NCBI GenBank assembly: GCA_965232265.1
Contig: CBDDPH010000002.1
Coordinates: 1,426,001-1,490,000 of the forward strand
Source of the DNA: VXRD01 sp965232265
GTDB taxonomy: Bacteria > Latescibacterota > UBA2968
Direction of reading: 5' to 3'
DNA length: 64,000 nt
Position 1 is the stretch's first letter. Each line of letters opens with the position of its first letter. The notes beneath the pieces were generated by a model. That model worked only from the letters and a program-made list of their open reading frames with translations, made no database searches and was not told the origin of the DNA. Of the stretch, positions 18,399 through 26,728 are shown piece after piece. The translations under genes were made by a program, and so were the position numbers.

Positions 18399-21300
18399 CT
18401 ACTCCTTGCGGTCGGTTAGCGAATACAGCGTTGGGATCAGTACCAGGGTTACCAGTGTTGATACAACCAAGCCACCAATAACGGTAATGGCCATAGGCGC
18501 ACGTATCTCTGCACCCTGTCCCACAGGAAATACCATACCCACCACAGTCATGACTGCGATGAATACCTGCCCGGACAATACGCCGTCCAATGCGCCTTCG
18601 ATGCTTTTGACAAGGGGCTGAAAATTGAAAATGCCCAGTGCCATGGGCAACAAACCGAGCACGGTTGTCGAGGTGGTCATCAAAATGGGACGCAGGCGCA
18701 CTCTGCCCCCTTGTGCGATCGCTTCCATTTTGGGCATGCCCTCATCCCGGCGGAGCGTGTTGATATAATCGATGAGCACGATAGCATTGTTGACGACAAT
18801 GCCGGCGAGCATAATCAAACCGATGAGCACGACCACACTGATGGTCTGCCCGGTAATGAGGAGCAGGGCAAAAACGCCTACCAACGCAAAAGGTATGGCG
18901 AACATGATCACGAAGGGGTGAACGAGCGATTCAAACTGCGACGCCATGACCAGATAAACGAGAAAGATCGCCAACCCAATCGCCAATTGCATACTTTCAA
19001 ACGACCGCTGCTGCTCTTCATTTTGCCCACCCACTTTAACCGAAAAGTCGGCGGGCAACTCCATCTGATCGATTTCGCGCTCGAGGTCTGTGACGACAGC
19101 ACTCAGACTTCGCCCCACGAGGTTGGCCGAAATCAATGCCACGCGCTCCTGGTCAATTCTGCGAATTTCAGCAGGTCCCATTTCCACCTGTAAATCGGCG
19201 ACCACACTCAAAGGCACCGGCGATGGGGCATTGTTGGGGCTGATTATTAACCGCCTCAGATCATCTACCGTGCTTCGGTGTTCCTCTTCTGCGCGGACGC
19301 GAATATCGACCCGCCGATCTCCTCGAGTAAATTGTGTGGCAACCTCCCCTTGAACCTGATTGCGGATAATCGCGCCAATGGCATTAATTGTCGTACCCAT
19401 TTGCGCCACGCGCTTGCGGTCAAATCGAATTTGCACTTCGGGTGTACCGCCCTCGCTCGTGGTTTTAATATCTGTCAGTCCCGGAATGGTTTGCATGCGT
19501 GCCATCATTTCTCCGGCGATCATCTGTAGCGACTGCAAATTATAACCGGCGACTTCTACTTCGATTGGCGTGCGGGACGAGAATAGCGATGGGCGGGTAA
19601 ATTTTGTATCTACGGCGGGAATTTCCAAGATCATCTGACGCAAGCGCTCCATTACGGCAATTTCGCGATCTCGAATAATGCCTTCGTGGAGTACGACATT
19701 GACTTCGCCTACATTTTCCCTTTCTTCTCCGCCACTTCCCCCAGATGCGGATTGCGTACCGACGATGCTATACACCAGACGCACTTCGGGTTGATTGCGA
19801 ACAATCCCCTCAATGGCACGAATGGTTTGTGTGGTGGCGGCAAGGGGTGTGCCCAGCGGCATTTCGACTGCAATTGAGAACGCTCCCTGGCTCATTTCTG
19901 GGATCAATTCACTGCCCAGTCTATCGCCAATTGTCCAGGTGCCACCCAAAAGGACAAGTGCCAATCCAATCACATACAGGCGATGCCTGAGTGCCCATCG
20001 GATAATGTGCGGATAGATGAGATAAGCGCGCCCAATCACTCTGTCGAAAAGCCAGAATAAGGGTGCCAGACAGGCCAGAATACCGCGTCCGATCAATCCT
20101 ACAACCGTGCCCAGCAGCCCCGCAATACGAGCTGGAGCTTCTACACCACCCTTGTGTCCGCTTTCCTTTTTTCGTTTTTCTACGGCGGCAAATTCGCCGA
20201 TCCATGAAAATTCCAACGATGCCAGCATGGGGATAACTGTGAGTGCAACGAGCAGGGAAGCGACGAGCGAGTAGGTTACGGTCAGTGCCTGATCGCGGAA
20301 GAGTTGCCCGGCAATGCCTTCTACAAAGACAATGGGGACAAAGACGCATATTGTCGTCATTGTAGATGCCACCACAGCCTGCCCCACTTCAGATCCCCCT
20401 TTGTTGGTGGCTTCGCGCGGACTCATGCCGCTGTCTTGGTAGCGCTGTACGCTTTCGAGTACGACAATTGAGTTGTCAACCAGCATGCCAATTCCCAGGG
20501 CGAGTCCACCCAATGACATGATGTTGAGACTCACGTCAGATGCGTACATGAGGAAAAATGTGGCGACAACCGAAATGGGAATAGATACGCTGATGATGCC
20601 GGTGCTTTTGGGGCTTTGTAAAAATAGGTAGAGAACAATGATGGCCAAAAAACCGCCTAAAATAGCGGTATTGAGGACCTCGGAAACCGAATCTCGAATA
20701 AATGTCGATTGATCCGAGACGACCTCCATACGCGAATTGCCCAGCAAATCGCCGGATGTGCGGCGGAATTGCGCGACGGCTTCTTTGACTGCTTGTGCAA
20801 CTGTTACGGTGTTGGCGTCGCCCTCTTTGTATATGGCCAGTTCGACGCTTTCTTGCCCGTCAATACGCGTAATTACCGTGCGTTCGCGATGGCCTCGGGT
20901 TACCAGCCCTACATCGGCTAATGTGATAATGGTGCCCAGCCGCTGGCCCACCACAATATCCTGAATTTCTTCTATTGTCTTAAATTCGTTGAAGGTGCGA
21001 ACCAGGTATTCCGCTTCGCCATCTTTGAGTTCTCCTCCTGTCAGGTTCACATTTTCCTGGGCTAAGCGGTTGACGACCTGAGATAGAGGGATTCGCAATG
21101 CAGCCAGTTTGGGTTGGTCGATCTCAACTTGTATTTCTTCTTCCAGCCCGCCATTGACGCGCACAGATGCGACCCCTTCGAGGCTTTCCAATTCGGGCTT
21201 GATTTCTTCTTCGGCCAGGAGGCGCAGGGCGATCAGGCTTTCTTCGCCGTAGAGTCCGATACGCATGATTGGATCGAGCGAAGGGTCAAATCTCAGCAGC

Positions 21301-21674
21301 ACGGGTTTTCTCACGTCTTGTGGCAGACGCACTTGATCGAGCTTTTCTCGAATATCGAGTGACGCAAAATCCATGTCCGTGCCCCAGGCAAATTCCACCA
21401 CCACATCCGACATGCCAGGGCGCGAGGTCGATGTTACTCGGATAACCCCATTTACCACACCCACAGACCCCTCAACCGGCTCGGTGATTAAACGCTCCAT
21501 CTCCGAGGGGGCTGTACCTTCGTATTCTGTGCGCACCGTCAGAGTGGGATAGGTGATATCGGGCAGCAGGTTGATCGATAGGCGCTGAAAAGCAACCATG
21601 CCAAATAGCACTGCCGCAGCCACAAACATTGTTACTGTTACCCGTCGCCGGGTCGAAAATTCAATGAGTTTCAT
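18399..21674 (-). CDS. RND-superfamily efflux permease (AcrB/HAE-1-like)
   Basis: 1,091-residue inner-membrane proton-driven pump. The layout is canonical: one N-terminal helix, a large periplasmic loop, helices 2-6 (with GGLALGIGMLVDNSIVVLE, containing the helix-4 acidic residues), a second large loop, and helices 7-12 ending near VLIPTLYSL. Conserved FxxDQALTVT and the GIVVNNAIVLIDYIN segment are present. The adaptor gene is directly upstream in the operon and RDD follows; no TolC-like outer-membrane gene is in the window. Drug versus metal substrate is undetermined. Confidence 0.94.
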   Translation of the reverse strand: MKLIEFSTRRRVTVTMFVAAAVLFGMVAFQRLSINLLPDITYPTLTVRTEYEGTAPSEMERLITEPVEGSVGVVNGVIRVTSTSRPGMSDVVVEFAWGTDMDFASLDIREKLDQVRLPQDVRKPVLLRFDPSLDPIMRIGLYGEESLIALRLLAEEEIKPELESLEGVASVRVNGGLEEEIQVEIDQPKLAALRIPLSQVVNRLAQENVNLTGGELKDGEAEYLVRTFNEFKTIEEIQDIVVGQRLGTIITLADVGLVTRGHRERTVITRIDGQESVELAIYKEGDANTVTVAQAVKEAVAQFRRTSGDLLGNSRMEVVSDQSTFIRDSVSEVLNTAILGGFLAIIVLYLFLQSPKSTGIISVSIPISVVATFFLMYASDVSLNIMSLGGLALGIGMLVDNSIVVLESVQRYQDSGMSPREATNKGGSEVGQAVVASTMTTICVFVPIVFVEGIAGQLFRDQALTVTYSLVASLLVALTVIPMLASLEFSWIGEFAAVEKRKKESGHKGGVEAPARIAGLLGTVVGLIGRGILACLAPLFWLFDRVIGRAYLIYPHIIRWALRHRLYVIGLALVLLGGTWTIGDRLGSELIPEMSQGAFSIAVEMPLGTPLAATTQTIRAIEGIVRNQPEVRLVYSIVGTQSASGGSGGEERENVGEVNVVLHEGIIRDREIAVMERLRQMILEIPAVDTKFTRPSLFSSRTPIEVEVAGYNLQSLQMIAGEMMARMQTIPGLTDIKTTSEGGTPEVQIRFDRKRVAQMGTTINAIGAIIRNQVQGEVATQFTRGDRRVDIRVRAEEEHRSTVDDLRRLIISPNNAPSPVPLSVVADLQVEMGPAEIRRIDQERVALISANLVGRSLSAVVTDLEREIDQMELPADFSVKVGGQNEEQQRSFESMQLAIGLAIFLVYLVMASQFESLVHPFVIMFAIPFALVGVFALLLITGQTISVVVLIGLIMLAGIVVNNAIVLIDYINTLRRDEGMPKMEAIAQGGRVRLRPILMTTSTTVLGLLPMALGIFNFQPLVKSIEGALDGVLSGQVFIAVMTVVGMVFPVGQGAEIRAPMAITVIGGLVVSTLVTLVLIPTLYSLTDRKE

Positions 21675-21679
21675 AAGTT

Positions 21680-22018
21680 TTAATTACCTCGTCCGCCGCG
21701 TGCTGGTATCAATCCCTTTTCTCGCATTTCAGTCACAAAAGCGCGGAGTTTTTCCATGTTTGTTGCGAGGTCGGGGTCGTCTTTTACGCGCTTTTCGTAT
21801 TCGGCTTTGACTTCGGGGAAGCGCTCGATCATGCGTTTTATGCGGTCTGTGGGATCACCGCCGCCTTGTCCACCGGCAAAACCGCCGCCTCGTTGTCCGC
21901 CTTGTCCCATCTGCCCGCGTCCCTGTCTGCCCTGGCCCTCGCCACCTGCAAAGCCCCTACCCTGTCCTCCCTGTCCCATTTGACCACCACCAGCGCGACC
22001 TTGTCCGCCTTGTCCCAT
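21680..22018 (-). pseudogene. Out-of-frame C-terminal tail of the RND adaptor gene
   Basis: This frame encodes Gly/Gln/Arg-rich repeats (MGQGGQGR type), then a charged helical segment (DPTDRIKRMIERFPEVKAEY) and the ending ARGGRGN. It stops 5 bp before the RND start. The repeat style continues that of the adaptor protein, whose own frame degenerates into a low-quality Asp/Trp/Lys sequence from about 22100 onward. Two single-base shifts within the G-rich repeats between about 22100 and 22030 would join the frames. It is most likely the true end of the adaptor gene, displaced by real or sequencing indels. Confidence 0.6.
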
Positions 22019-23241
22019 CTGTCCGCGTCCCTGCCCTGTCCCTGCCCTGACCCATTTGTCCCCGTCCCGCCGCCTCGTTGTCCTCCCTGACCCATTTGTC
22101 CGCGTCCAGCGCGTCCCTGTCTGCCCTGGCCGCCGCGTCCGGCAAATGCGGGGGGTGCGGCTTCTCCTACGAGGCGCACGGGAGAACCTGGTCTCAAACC
22201 TTCCTGCCCTACGGTAATGACCTGTTCTCCTTGGGAAAGGCCATTGAGAATTTCTAAGCGATCGCTATCTGTAAAGCCGATTTCGATGCGTTTGCGTTGC
22301 GCCTGCCCGCGCCCGCTTTCGGGGTCGGTTTCAAAGGTGAATACCTGGTTGCCTTCTCCTTCGAGTACGAGGGCTTTTTTGGGAATGACCAAGGTGTTTC
22401 TTCGCGTTTCCGTAATAATATAGACCGAGGCAAACATCCCGGGACGCAATAGACTTGCATCCGTTCGAGGTACCTCGACGGTTACTTTGACCGTGCCGCT
22501 TTCGGGATCTACCACGGGGCTGATCATTTTTACAGTGCCCGTAAATTCTCTTTCGGGCGCGGCTTCAACAGTAATGCGCGCGGTCTGCCCTACGGTAATT
22601 TTACCAAAATCTTTTTCCGTTACCTGGATGCGCGCAAGCAGGGGGTCGAATTTGGCTACAGAGGCCACCACCTGATTGTTGGTGACCATGTTGCCCACTT
22701 CGATATTTCTCAGTGTCATGATGCCTTCAATGGGCGATCTAATCGCCGTGTAGCTCAAATCGAGTTTGGCCTGTTCGAGTTGTGCTTTGGACGATTCGAA
22801 CTGGGTTTTGGCATTTTCATAGGACTGTTTGCTACCCAGGTTGCGCTGAAATAGGGCATCTTCTCGTTCATATCGCTGCTTGGCTTCAAGATGGGCAACT
22901 TCTCGCTGTGAAACACTGATTTGGGCAGCGTCGGCGTCGAGCCGCGCCAGGATGGTCCCTGCGCGTACGGGGTCGCCTTCTTCTTTTAGTAGCGCGATGA
23001 CCTGTCCGGCTCTGCGCGCTCTAACATCAACCCATCTTTCGGCTTCGAGTGTTGTATTTTTGAGAATATATGCAGAAATCTCTCCTCGCTGTACAGTCTC
23101 GACCTTGACGGGCGCAGCAGCACCACCACCGCGTCCACCGCGTCCAGCACGTCCGCCCTGTGCCTGTTGTGCTTCTTCGCCACAGGCAAAGAGCGCGAGA
23201 AAAAGCAACATGAACCATCGGTTTTTGGCTATTTTTTTCAT
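21838..23241 (-). CDS. RND efflux periplasmic adaptor (membrane fusion lipoprotein), frameshifted C-terminus
   Basis: Adaptor protein linking the RND pump to an outer-membrane channel. The N-terminal signal ends in LFAC (lipobox). A Gly/Arg tract (RAGRGGRGGG) follows, then the biotinyl-lipoyl halves separated by a helical hairpin (residues about 90-170), a beta-barrel, and a membrane-proximal domain up to about residue 360. Beyond this lies an expanded Gly/Arg/Gln repeat tail that changes frame. The ATG at 23241 is 4 nt after GGAGG; an ATG one codon earlier is possible. It lies directly upstream of the RND permease gene. Confidence 0.88.
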   Translation of the reverse strand: MKKIAKNRWFMLLFLALFACGEEAQQAQGGRAGRGGRGGGAAAPVKVETVQRGEISAYILKNTTLEAERWVDVRARRAGQVIALLKEEGDPVRAGTILARLDADAAQISVSQREVAHLEAKQRYEREDALFQRNLGSKQSYENAKTQFESSKAQLEQAKLDLSYTAIRSPIEGIMTLRNIEVGNMVTNNQVVASVAKFDPLLARIQVTEKDFGKITVGQTARITVEAAPEREFTGTVKMISPVVDPESGTVKVTVEVPRTDASLLRPGMFASVYIITETRRNTLVIPKKALVLEGEGNQVFTFETDPESGRGQAQRKRIEIGFTDSDRLEILNGLSQGEQVITVGQEGLRPGSPVRLVGEAAPPAFAGRGGQGRQGRAGRGQMGQGGQRGGGTGTNGSGQGQGRDADRWDKADKVALVVVKWDREDRVGALQVARARADRDAGRWDKADNEAAVLPVDKAAVIPQTA

Positions 23242-23320
23242 CATTCCTCCGTCTTCTCAAAACTTAAAAGAAAGTAAATGATTACTCACTTATTTTTGCA
23301 CAAAATTCTTTTTATTTTTT

Positions 23321-23698
23321 CTAATTGCTTTGGGTCCTATTTCTGTTCTGATGACGCCGCCGAGTCTCTTGTTCGGCCATCATCTCGTCAAATTCTTTTC
23401 GCTGGTCAGGCGTCAAAATTTCCCGAATTTGAGTGCGGGTCGCGTTTCTCACTTTTCCAAATTCTGAGCGATAGGCCGTGTTGATATCGACCATGCATTT
23501 GCGCCCTTCCTCAAGGATTGTGTCCAGTTGCGCTTTCTGATCATCTGACAGGTCGAGCTTTGCCACCATTTCAGACAGGCGCACGCGCCTCTTTCCAGAA
23601 TCACCGGACGCGAGACTTTCGTAAACAGTCCCTATTACCGCGCCGAGTAAGAGACACAAAACGATCAGGCATATAAAGCGGAAACGCGAAATAAACAT
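23321..23698 (-). CDS. CpxP/CnrX-like periplasmic stress sensor
   Basis: 125 residues. An N-terminal membrane anchor (about 8-28) is followed by a periplasmic helical region with the pattern LDLSDDQKAQLDTIL ... REILTPDQRKEFDEMM, characteristic of Spy/CpxP and heavy-metal sensor (CnrX/ZraP) relatives with two LTxxQ-like motifs. The C-terminus is basic (RRRHQNRNR). Its place between the anti-sigma gene and the efflux genes suggests it senses envelope or metal stress for the ECF regulator. That role is inferred. Confidence 0.7.
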   Translation of the reverse strand: MFISRFRFICLIVLCLLLGAVIGTVYESLASGDSGKRRVRLSEMVAKLDLSDDQKAQLDTILEEGRKCMVDINTAYRSEFGKVRNATRTQIREILTPDQRKEFDEMMAEQETRRRHQNRNRTQSN

Positions 23699-23710
23699 AA
23701 TAAAAACCTT

Positions 23711-24184
23711 CTATCGCGTGTTGTCGGATAAGACGAGGTCGAGCACGCGGTCTTTGGAAAAATCATCCTCGGTCAAACTCACAACTTCTCGAACCTCGCG
23801 GTCGAGCGAACCCTGTAAAAAAGCATCCAGCGTGACAGGCTCAACATTTCTGTCTAGGCGCTGGGTCAAAAATGCCAGCGAGCCAATGGAGATCAGCAAT
23901 ATTGCGGCAGTGGCGAATTTTTGAAATCCCCATCGGTTCTTCATTTGCGCCACTTCTTCCTGGACTTTTATATCTACACGCCGCACAAAAAAACGGTCGG
24001 GTGCAGGTGGAGACCAGGCGGCAAATAGTTGGCGCACGCGCACCATCTCGGCCAGTTCGCGCTTGAGACTGTCAGACGTGCGCAACAGCATTTCAACTCT
24101 GGCTCGATCTGCTTCTGTCAGCGCATCGTCGAGATAAGCCGACAACAATTCGCGGTTGATGTCAATGGTGTTGTCTGCGTCCAT
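23711..24184 (-). CDS. Anti-sigma factor (membrane-anchored)
   Basis: About 157 residues. The N-terminal part (LLSAYLDDALTEADRARVEMLL) is the usual anti-sigma helical domain of RseA/zf-HC2 type but lacks the zinc His-Cys motif. One transmembrane helix lies near 90-110, followed by a short periplasmic domain. ATG 24184 has GAGG 7 nt upstream; GTG 24190, which overlaps the sigma-factor stop, is an alternative. Coupled position after the ECF gene strongly supports the role. Confidence 0.78.
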   Translation of the reverse strand: MDADNTIDINRELLSAYLDDALTEADRARVEMLLRTSDSLKRELAEMVRVRQLFAAWSPPAPDRFFVRRVDIKVQEEVAQMKNRWGFQKFATAAILLISIGSLAFLTQRLDRNVEPVTLDAFLQGSLDREVREVVSLTEDDFSKDRVLDLVLSDNTR

Positions 24185-24186
24185 GT

Positions 24187-24795
24187 TCACGCCTCAATCC
24201 AGTTGTCGTATTGCACCTGCAAAATTTCGCGGAGTTTTGTTCGCCCTCGAAACAGGCGAGACTTAACGGTTCCTATTGAGCATTTGAGCAATTCGGCAAT
24301 TTCTTCATAGGTCAGACCTTCAATTTCTCTCAAAACGAAGGTCACGCGGTATTCTTCCGATAGATCGTCCAGGGCGCGTTCGAGGATTTCTTGAAGTTCC
24401 CGCCGCTCAACACGCATATCTGCATTTTGGGGCTGACCCGCCCAGATGTGTGGTACGTCCCAATTTTCTCGATGTTCATCCAGAGAAACAAAGCTGCGCC
24501 GATGTCTGGATTTGAGGTGATCTAAGCAGCAGTTGATAGCGATGCGGTGCAACCATGTTGAAAATAGCGATTGCCCCCGAAATCGGTTCAGGGCGCGAAA
24601 TGCCTTGAGAAATGCTTCTTGCGCCAAATCGTCGGCTTCGTCGAGATCGCCAACAAGGCTGTAAACCGCATTGTACACGCGTTCATGGTGTCGCTGAACC
24701 AGCGCGGAAAAAGCCTCTGTGTTGCCTTCTAAGACCCGGGCGACGATTTGGATGTCTTCAATATGTGAAAAATTGGACGATTTGAAATCGCGCAT
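24187..24795 (-). CDS. ECF-type RNA polymerase sigma factor
   Basis: 202 residues with sigma region 2 (DEADDLAQEAFLKAFRAL ... FSTWLHRIAINCCLDHLK) and region 4 (LSEEYRVTFVLREIEGLTYEEIAELL, then GTVKSRLFRGR helix-turn-helix). The length and RpoE-like motifs place it with envelope-stress ECF factors. It heads the leftward operon anti-sigma / CpxP-like / adaptor / RND / RDD, so the pump is probably its target. AGAGG lies 8 nt before the ATG. Confidence 0.94.
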   Translation of the reverse strand: MRDFKSSNFSHIEDIQIVARVLEGNTEAFSALVQRHHERVYNAVYSLVGDLDEADDLAQEAFLKAFRALNRFRGQSLFSTWLHRIAINCCLDHLKSRHRRSFVSLDEHRENWDVPHIWAGQPQNADMRVERRELQEILERALDDLSEEYRVTFVLREIEGLTYEEIAELLKCSIGTVKSRLFRGRTKLREILQVQYDNWIEA

Positions 24796-24821
24796 TGTTC
24801 CGACCTCTGAGACGGAAACCG

Positions 24822-25232
24822 CTATTTATCGGCTTCCGCTGTGGCATTGGTAATTCGTCTGATTCCCGCGCCTCTGACGAGGTCCAAGATAGACATTACG
24901 TCGCCATAAGGCAATTGGCGGTCTGCCCGCAAAATGAGGCCTCCACTTTCATCGATCTCCGCCGCGTGTTGTTTTAATAATTCTCGCAATGCAGGTTGAT
25001 CGACGACCTGACCATCCAATGCCATTTGACCATCTGCCGATACATTGAGAATATAACGCCTCGCGTGTTGTGTTTTTTCCGCGTGTTCCATGGTGGGCAG
25101 TTCGACTTTGAGCGCGGATTGATCGATGAATTGCGTGGTTACGAGAAAAAATGTAAGCAATAAAAACAGGACGTCGATCAAAGAGGTCACGTTGATGGCA
25201 GGGCGGCGTTTGCCGGGCATTTGCATTCGCAT
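24822..25232 (-). CDS. ExbD/TolR biopolymer transport protein
   Basis: 136 residues with one N-terminal transmembrane helix preceded by INVTSLIDVLFLLLTFFLV. The aspartate in SLIDV is the conserved proton-carrying residue of ExbD/TolR. A periplasmic domain follows. It starts 2 bp after the ExbB-like gene, so the TonB-ExbB-ExbD trio is one transcription unit supplying proton-motive energy to the outer membrane. Tol versus Ton use cannot be settled from this gene alone; the TonB-like neighbour favours Ton. Confidence 0.9.
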   Translation of the reverse strand: MRMQMPGKRRPAINVTSLIDVLFLLLTFFLVTTQFIDQSALKVELPTMEHAEKTQHARRYILNVSADGQMALDGQVVDQPALRELLKQHAAEIDESGGLILRADRQLPYGDVMSILDLVRGAGIRRITNATAEADK

Positions 25233-25234
25233 CG

Positions 25235-25858
25235 CTATCCACCTTCGGAGCCTTGAAACCCCCGAAGTTTTTTCAGGAGGGTATTGGCGTATTTCTCAAT
25301 TTCCAAAATCAGGCTTTCTGCGCGACTGCTGTATAAATTGTAAAATACGAGTGATGGAATCGCAATAAAAAGTCCAGCGGCAGTCGTTAGAATTGCTTCG
25401 GAAATGCCCCCTGCCAGGAGATTGGCCTGTCCTACACCCACTTCTGAAACCTGTTGAAAAACTTTAATCATGCCCAGAACAGTGCCCAGAAGTCCCAAAA
25501 GCGGCGAAACGCCCGCTACGGTCTCCAGTACCACCAGTCCCTTTTGCAATACGCCCATTTCCTGACGCCCCTGATCCAGAATACTTTCCCGGATTTCTTC
25601 TAAGGACAAATGGCGATTGTCTAACCCCGCACGCATTACTGCGGAGAAAGGCCCTTTGTGCTGCCGACAGACGTTCAAAGCCAATCCGATGTCTTCCGGT
25701 CCTTGAATATTGTCGATTACACTGACAATTTCGGGGCGGATGACGGCGCGGCGACGCAGTGCAAACCCGCGCTCAATTGCAATGCCCAAAGCCAGTACTG
25801 AGCACAAGGTCAGAGGATACATGATGAGACCTCCCTGTTCAAATAGTGCCCAGCCCAT
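25235..25858 (-). CDS. ExbB/TolQ/MotA-family proton channel protein
   Basis: 207 residues, started at MGWALFEQGG, one base after the TonB stop. Three membrane helices are visible: residues about 10-30, then a long cytoplasmic region, and two helices in LLGLLGTVLGMIKVFQ and AEGISEAILTTAAGLFIAIPSLVFY-like segments near the C-terminus that carry the conserved Gly/Thr residues of the family. It pairs with ExbD to form the energising motor. Confidence 0.92.
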   Translation of the reverse strand: MGWALFEQGGLIMYPLTLCSVLALGIAIERGFALRRRAVIRPEIVSVIDNIQGPEDIGLALNVCRQHKGPFSAVMRAGLDNRHLSLEEIRESILDQGRQEMGVLQKGLVVLETVAGVSPLLGLLGTVLGMIKVFQQVSEVGVGQANLLAGGISEAILTTAAGLFIAIPSLVFYNLYSSRAESLILEIEKYANTLLKKLRGFQGSEGG

Positions 25859-25859
25859 A

Positions 25860-26705
25860 TTATCGTCGCCTTTGTCCTTTTCCAAAAATTAAATATTCAA
25901 AAGTACCCGTAATGTCGAGGTACTCATCCGGAAAATCTGGGGGTAATGCCTTGAATGGTGCTGAGAGTTCAACAGCCTTCAAGCTCGTGTCGCGCAATAG
26001 GTAATGGCCCTTATAATCGATCAACTCGGGGCCTTCGAGCCGCCCATCGCGCCAGATTCTGAATTTCACCACGGTCATGCCGTCGATCATGCCCAACTCG
26101 AATGCGCGAGGCGGATATATGTGACGGTCAATATGTCGCTTGAGATATTGCATATAGGGCGCGAAATTCCAGGCATACGTGCTCAGTTGCAAGCCCCCGC
26201 GTTCGAGTGCGCGGGTTTTGCTATTGTCCATATCTATGCGCGATTGGGGCAGTTCCCCGCCCAGCACGGCGCGTTCTCGCTCTTTTCGCGCTTCTTCGGG
26301 ATTTTTTTGCAATACATCCACAAAGCTAAAGGGATTGTCGGTGGTTTCCTGCGTACGGTCTGCGCTTTGTGTCTCACGCCTGCCCGGCGCTGACGCCGCT
26401 ATGTTCTTTGCCCGAGATATGCCATCGGAAAATGGCAAGTGGCTTTCGGGCAAGGGGTCCGTTTGTTGATCGCGAGCAATATTATCGCGCTCTGCGAGCA
26501 ATGGCGTTTCTTCGGGCGGTGCGTCGTCTCGATTTTGGGGCACATCGACAAATTCAAATGTCAGGGGCGGTGATGTGGGTATTTTTTCTTGCGGCACAAT
26601 GATCGCAGTCCGCCATAGCGGGTTCTCCATAAGCAGGAACAGGATGTGCAGTAGAATGGCTGCGGCATAAGCCCAGAGGTATGGATTGTTGAGTCGCGTT
26701 GCCAT
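25860..26705 (-). CDS. TonB-like energy transducer
   Basis: 281 residues. One N-terminal membrane helix (about 10-28) precedes a Pro/Glu-rich periplasmic linker. The C-terminal domain has the TonB pattern with IYPPRAFELGMIDGMTVVKF and GRLEGPELIDYKG (about 200-245). It probably contacts outer-membrane transporters, with the downstream ExbB and ExbD genes as its motor. No TonB-dependent receptor lies in the window. Confidence 0.82.
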   Translation of the reverse strand: MATRLNNPYLWAYAAAILLHILFLLMENPLWRTAIIVPQEKIPTSPPLTFEFVDVPQNRDDAPPEETPLLAERDNIARDQQTDPLPESHLPFSDGISRAKNIAASAPGRRETQSADRTQETTDNPFSFVDVLQKNPEEARKERERAVLGGELPQSRIDMDNSKTRALERGGLQLSTYAWNFAPYMQYLKRHIDRHIYPPRAFELGMIDGMTVVKFRIWRDGRLEGPELIDYKGHYLLRDTSLKAVELSAPFKALPPDFPDEYLDITGTFEYLIFGKGQRRR

Positions 26706-26728
26706 ATACCCATTCCGCCTTTACTATT

